Shown here piece after piece: positions 26,294 through 29,774 of a stretch of DNA of 29,774 nt (position 1 is the first letter of the stretch; each line of letters starts with the position of its first letter). Origin of the DNA: an uncultured Cellvibrio sp. GTDB taxonomy: Bacteria; Pseudomonadota; Gammaproteobacteria; Pseudomonadales; Cellvibrionaceae. The stretch lies in the NCBI GenBank assembly GCA_946481095.1, contig CAMLML010000060.1, positions 1-29,774 of the forward strand. The letters are read 5' to 3'. The translations under genes were made by a program, and so were the position numbers. Under the pieces are notes generated by a model that was not told the origin of the DNA, ran no database searches, and saw nothing but the letters and a program-made list of their open reading frames with translations.

Positions 26294-27010
26294 GTGACCA
26301 AACCCTCGACTATCGCTTTAAAAATTGAAGGCAAGGAATTATCTTTTGACCGCCCTGCTGCCAGTCAAATTTTCGGCTTCGTTCGCGATTCCATTGTCAG
26401 CATGGAATTACAACCCGGCCAACTGATTTCCGAAACCGCTCTGGCACAGCAATTTGGTGTAAGCCGAACTCCGGTGCGCGAAGCCCTGATCAAATTATCC
26501 AACCGGGGATTCGTTGAAGTGCTCCCCCAGCGCGGCACCTATGTAACCAAACTCTGCATGAGCAAAATATACGAAGCACAATTTATTCGCGAAGCACTGG
26601 AAATTGCTGTAGTGAGCCATTTGGCAGGAGCCGAACAGGAGTTGCGCGATCAGGTTGTCAGCAAATGCGAAAAAATTATTGATGATCAAAAAATAGCAGC
26701 AGCCGATGATGACTCGCTGGCATTTCAAAATCTCGATGACGATTTTCACCAATCACTTGCCATATTAACCAACCATTTCCGCACTGCCGAATTAATCGAA
26801 GCCGAAAAAGCGCACATGGACAGGGTTCGAAATTTAAGTTTGCACATCAGCGGCCAATACAAACGCATACTGAATCAACACACCGCTATAATCAAAGCCA
26901 TCAAATCCGGCTCCCCCGATAAAGCCGCTGCTGCGATGAGTGTCCACTTACAGGAAGTTTTCGCGATTTTGGAATTAATCCCGAAACAGCATCCGGAATA
27001 TTTTGCATAA
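26294..27010 (+). CDS. GntR family regulator, FadR/FCD subfamily
   Basis: A 238-aa transcription regulator: N-terminal winged helix (about 21-88) with LQPGQLISETALAQQFGVSRTPVREAL and the wing VLPQRGTYV, then an all-helical FCD effector domain (about 95-225). The FCD metal ligands appear conserved as Asp148, His152, His196 and His218, as in the metal-binding subgroup whose ligands are often carboxylic acids or sugar acids. Start: the frame also opens at ATG 26180, which lacks a ribosome binding site and would add 38 residues outside any domain; GTG at 26294 has AAGGAA 5 nt upstream and gives the usual family length, so I chose it. Placed between two TonB receptor genes; the upstream one carries a GntR-like operator. 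Probably a repressor released by a breakdown product of the imported compound. Confidence 0.88.
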   Translation: MTKPSTIALKIEGKELSFDRPAASQIFGFVRDSIVSMELQPGQLISETALAQQFGVSRTPVREALIKLSNRGFVEVLPQRGTYVTKLCMSKIYEAQFIREALEIAVVSHLAGAEQELRDQVVSKCEKIIDDQKIAAADDDSLAFQNLDDDFHQSLAILTNHFRTAELIEAEKAHMDRVRNLSLHISGQYKRILNQHTAIIKAIKSGSPDKAAAAMSVHLQEVFAILELIPKQHPEYFA

Positions 27011-27244
27011 GTCTCCAATTGATTTTTTATCAACCAGCAAAAAAACAGTATTGACGCAAAAATATCCATTCGTTTGTTTATTTTTCTTTTCTAAATTTCA
27101 CTCTACACCAGTTCATAAAAATAATATTTTTCTTAGGCAGAGAATTTGCTTGTCAAAATAAGCACAGCCATCAGGGAAGCCAATACCTGAAAGACTATGG
27201 AAAACACAGCTGACTATTTGATCGAACAAAGTGTAGGAGTTTCC

Positions 27245-29774
27245 ATGAAGTCAATTAATATCAATCCACCCACCTGGCTCCGCAAAAATAAACTGGTTAT
27301 TACAACAGGAGTATTAAGTTTTTGTTTTAATTTACCCTGTGCGATTGCTGAAGAACTCAAGGAAGACGTCGAGGAATTAGTAGTTGTCGGATCACTTATT
27401 CGTCAAACTGATTACAAAACCATTTCTCCAGTTAAAACCTACAGCCGCGAACTCATTTCTGAATCGGGTTTAAACACACCTGCAGATTTGCTACAGGGAG
27501 TCGGAGTAACAGGGGGCGGTGCGCAAATTAACAACGCCTTTGGCGGCTACGTGACAGCCGGCGGCCCCGGAGCAAATACTATTTCATTGCGCGGTTTGGG
27601 TGCATCTCGCACATTGGTGCTCATTAATGGTCGCAGATTAGCCCCTGGCGGTACTCGCGGTGAACTTGTTTCTTCAGACCTTAATGTTCTACCCAATGCA
27701 TTGGTAGATCGAATTGAAGTACTCAAAGATGGCGCATCGTCGATTTATGGATCAGACGCCATCAGTGGGGTCATCAATGTCGTAACCCGAAACGATCTCG
27801 ATGGATTCACTATTGAAGGAGATTTCAACGATCCAACTGAAGGCGAAGGTGAGCAAACCAGGTTATCTATTTCGGGCGGTATGTCAGAAGAAGATTTCTC
27901 TATTTCGGGTTCATTTGAAATTTACGAGCGAAAAGAACTTAATCTGCAGCACCGTGACTGGACTCGATGCAATCAGGATTTATTCCGCGATCCTGACACT
28001 GGAGAGTCCGCTGATTTTATCGACCCGGTAACCGGTAAATCCAAATGCTACACCATCTCAGGCACTGGCTCGAACGGCGTCACCATCAATACCATTGGGA
28101 CCCAATCGATTACGGCAACTAATTATCTGACGCTCGGACTCACATCTCCGGTTGTCGGCGCACCAGGATCCAGCGGAACTACTTTTAATCGATTCAGACC
28201 TAATGCCGATATTACGACCGGACTTGTTGGCTTTGAGGGTGTTGGTGGAGGCTCTAACAACATCAATGTTCGCGATACATTTGAATACGATATGCTTCGT
28301 GAAAATTTGATTTCACCCACCACAAATTATAACGGCTTCGTTCAAAGCACTTACAAATTAAACGCATTGGGCGACGCAAAACTCTACGCAGAATTCCTGG
28401 CATCACGACGGGAATCATCCCAAACCGGCTATCGCCAACTTAGTTTGGATTATCGTCGCGGTAGCCCTGTCATTCCCTCGAATTTAGCGTTCGGAAATTT
28501 TGGAGCCGATCAGGGAACCAGTGAGGGATCACGAGTTGGTGTCAGAGCATTTATCGGCTTTGGAAATGATCACAGCGAGCAAAATATTGATTACTACAAA
28601 CCGACGATTGGCATCAAGGGCGATCTGGAATTTATTCCAGAATGGCGTTACGACGCTTATTTTAGTTATGCAAAAAGTAAGGGCGAATATTCAATCGAAT
28701 CATTCCTGATAGATAAAATAACCAACGCCAGCAATGTCGTCACCGCTACACCAAATGTTAATCCAAATCTCGTACGGAATGGATTAACTTGTAATATCAA
28801 CCTTACCAATAGCAATGAAAAATGTATCCCATTTCCAATGTTGACCGCTGACGTTATCGGTGGTGATTTACCTGAGGATTTTAGAGAATATATTTTTCGC
28901 GACGTAGTCGGATCAACCAAATTCTATGAAGCCGTCTACAGCGTTATATTGGACGGCCCGGTTCTCACTTTACCGGCGGGGCAAGTTCAAACTGCACTGG
29001 GTCTTGAGCACAGAAAACAAAAAATTAACGATATTCCAGACGCTAATAGTATTAATGGAAATTTATACAATTTTACCAGCAGTGCCATAACAGCAGGAAA
29101 AGATGAGGTAACGGAAGTTTACGGTGAATTACAAGTTCCTGTACTGGCTGATATAGCTTTTGCAGAAAAACTGAATATTAATACTTCGGTTCGCTATACC
29201 GAATATGATTCTTACGGTTCTGATACCACTTACAAAGCTGGAATTATTTACTCGCCCGTTCAATGGATTTCTTTTCGAGGCACCCAGGGAACCTCCTTCC
29301 GGGCACCCGCCTTGTCGGAACAATTCCAAGGCTCCACCACCGGGTTTCAATCCGCTACCAATGATCCTTGTAATGAATACGGAAACAAAAACAATCCGAA
29401 TTTGGTTGCCAACTGCACAGCAGAGTTACCGGGCCAACCTCAATTCCAGGCAAACCGTGGAATTACCGTTTTCAGCCTGGGCGGAGGTGAAACGGGATTA
29501 TTTGCTGAAACTTCGGACAATCTTACCTACGGTATTGTATTGGAACCCGAAATCAGTGATTCGACCCAGCTGAGTCTTGCGGTAGATTATTTTGATATTG
29601 AAATCACTGATGGAGTTTCAAAGGCTGGATATTCAAACATTCTTGAAAGATGTTATACCTCTCTGGACTTCAGTAATGACACAGGGTTTTGCCGACTCGT
29701 TAGTCGCGACCCGGTCACCTCGCAGTTGTTTGTATCAAACGCTTTCACCAATCTTGCAACCCAAATATCCCGAG
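27245..29774 (+). CDS. TonB-dependent receptor, 3' end beyond the window
   Basis: An open frame of 843 codons without a stop up to the window edge, so the C-terminal barrel is incomplete. Signal peptide about 1-35 (cleavage AIA-EEL), TonB box-like EELVVVGS at 43-50, plug domain (about 55-175) with SPVKTYSRELISESGLNTPADLLQ, ISLRGLGASRTLVLINGRRL, and IEVLKDGASSIYGSDAISGVI. The barrel includes the FRGTQGTSFRAPALSEQF motif common in this class and several cysteine pairs in predicted loops. It belongs to a different branch from the 976-aa receptor. AGGAG 5 nt upstream fits the ATG. It lies 234 bp after the GntR gene on the same strand; no copy of the 26-bp palindrome was found in front of it. Substrate unknown. 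Confidence 0.92.
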   Translation, partial: MKSININPPTWLRKNKLVITTGVLSFCFNLPCAIAEELKEDVEELVVVGSLIRQTDYKTISPVKTYSRELISESGLNTPADLLQGVGVTGGGAQINNAFGGYVTAGGPGANTISLRGLGASRTLVLINGRRLAPGGTRGELVSSDLNVLPNALVDRIEVLKDGASSIYGSDAISGVINVVTRNDLDGFTIEGDFNDPTEGEGEQTRLSISGGMSEEDFSISGSFEIYERKELNLQHRDWTRCNQDLFRDPDTGESADFIDPVTGKSKCYTISGTGSNGVTINTIGTQSITATNYLTLGLTSPVVGAPGSSGTTFNRFRPNADITTGLVGFEGVGGGSNNINVRDTFEYDMLRENLISPTTNYNGFVQSTYKLNALGDAKLYAEFLASRRESSQTGYRQLSLDYRRGSPVIPSNLAFGNFGADQGTSEGSRVGVRAFIGFGNDHSEQNIDYYKPTIGIKGDLEFIPEWRYDAYFSYAKSKGEYSIESFLIDKITNASNVVTATPNVNPNLVRNGLTCNINLTNSNEKCIPFPMLTADVIGGDLPEDFREYIFRDVVGSTKFYEAVYSVILDGPVLTLPAGQVQTALGLEHRKQKINDIPDANSINGNLYNFTSSAITAGKDEVTEVYGELQVPVLADIAFAEKLNINTSVRYTEYDSYGSDTTYKAGIIYSPVQWISFRGTQGTSFRAPALSEQFQGSTTGFQSATNDPCNEYGNKNNPNLVANCTAELPGQPQFQANRGITVFSLGGGETGLFAETSDNLTYGIVLEPEISDSTQLSLAVDYFDIEITDGVSKAGYSNILERCYTSLDFSNDTGFCRLVSRDPVTSQLFVSNAFTNLATQISR

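Noticed and set aside
29205..29573. 122-codon plus-strand open frame near the right edge
   Set aside because: It lies out of frame within the continuous third TonB receptor frame, whose translation has clear family motifs.
1..29774. tRNA, rRNA, CRISPR array, insertion sequence or prophage genes
   Set aside because: No cloverleaf-like gene, regularly spaced repeat array, transposase or integrase frame was recognised on reading both strands; no computational scan was possible.

Overview
The window looks like chromosomal DNA of a carbohydrate-using gammaproteobacterium, most likely Cellvibrio or a close relative in the Cellvibrionaceae. This is inferred from protein flavour only: full-length PurL, MltF, TatD and YdiJ of gammaproteobacterial type, three TonB-dependent receptors in under 30 kb, a secreted GH3 glycosidase, fairly AT-rich intergenic DNA and dispersed small palindromic repeats. 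No rRNA, tRNA, CRISPR array, transposase or phage gene was seen.

Bases 1-9.1 kb are mostly housekeeping. purL (minus) has a UUCG-loop terminator and carries an in-frame palindromic repeat that adds about 28 codons. Divergent from it are tatD, a VTT/TVP38 membrane protein, mltF and an HPP-family membrane protein, with a small lipoprotein gene on the minus strand. purL and mltF are direct divergent neighbours in E. coli; here about 2.6 kb lies between them.

Bases 9.3-14.2 kb hold a tightly packed four-gene operon: a TonB-dependent receptor, a YfiR-like periplasmic protein, a sensor histidine kinase with a large periplasmic domain, and a single-domain response regulator. Overlapping starts and stops indicate co-expression. 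It reads as an outer-membrane-to-cytoplasm signalling relay and is the best candidate here for a poorly described system.

Bases 14.2-22.9 kb are on the minus strand: a secreted GH3 beta-glycosidase, a small cysteine-rich lipoprotein, and a two-gene unit of a YdiJ-type FAD/Fe-S dehydrogenase followed 5 bp later by a coiled-coil DUF349 protein.

Bases 22.9-29.8 kb form a regulated uptake locus: a large TonB-dependent receptor with a 26-bp near-perfect palindrome (GntR/FadR-type operator look) at its promoter, a GntR/FCD regulator, and a third TonB-dependent receptor that runs off the right edge. The likely logic is that the GntR protein senses a metabolite of the imported substrate and controls the receptor through the palindrome; the substrate cannot be read from the sequence.
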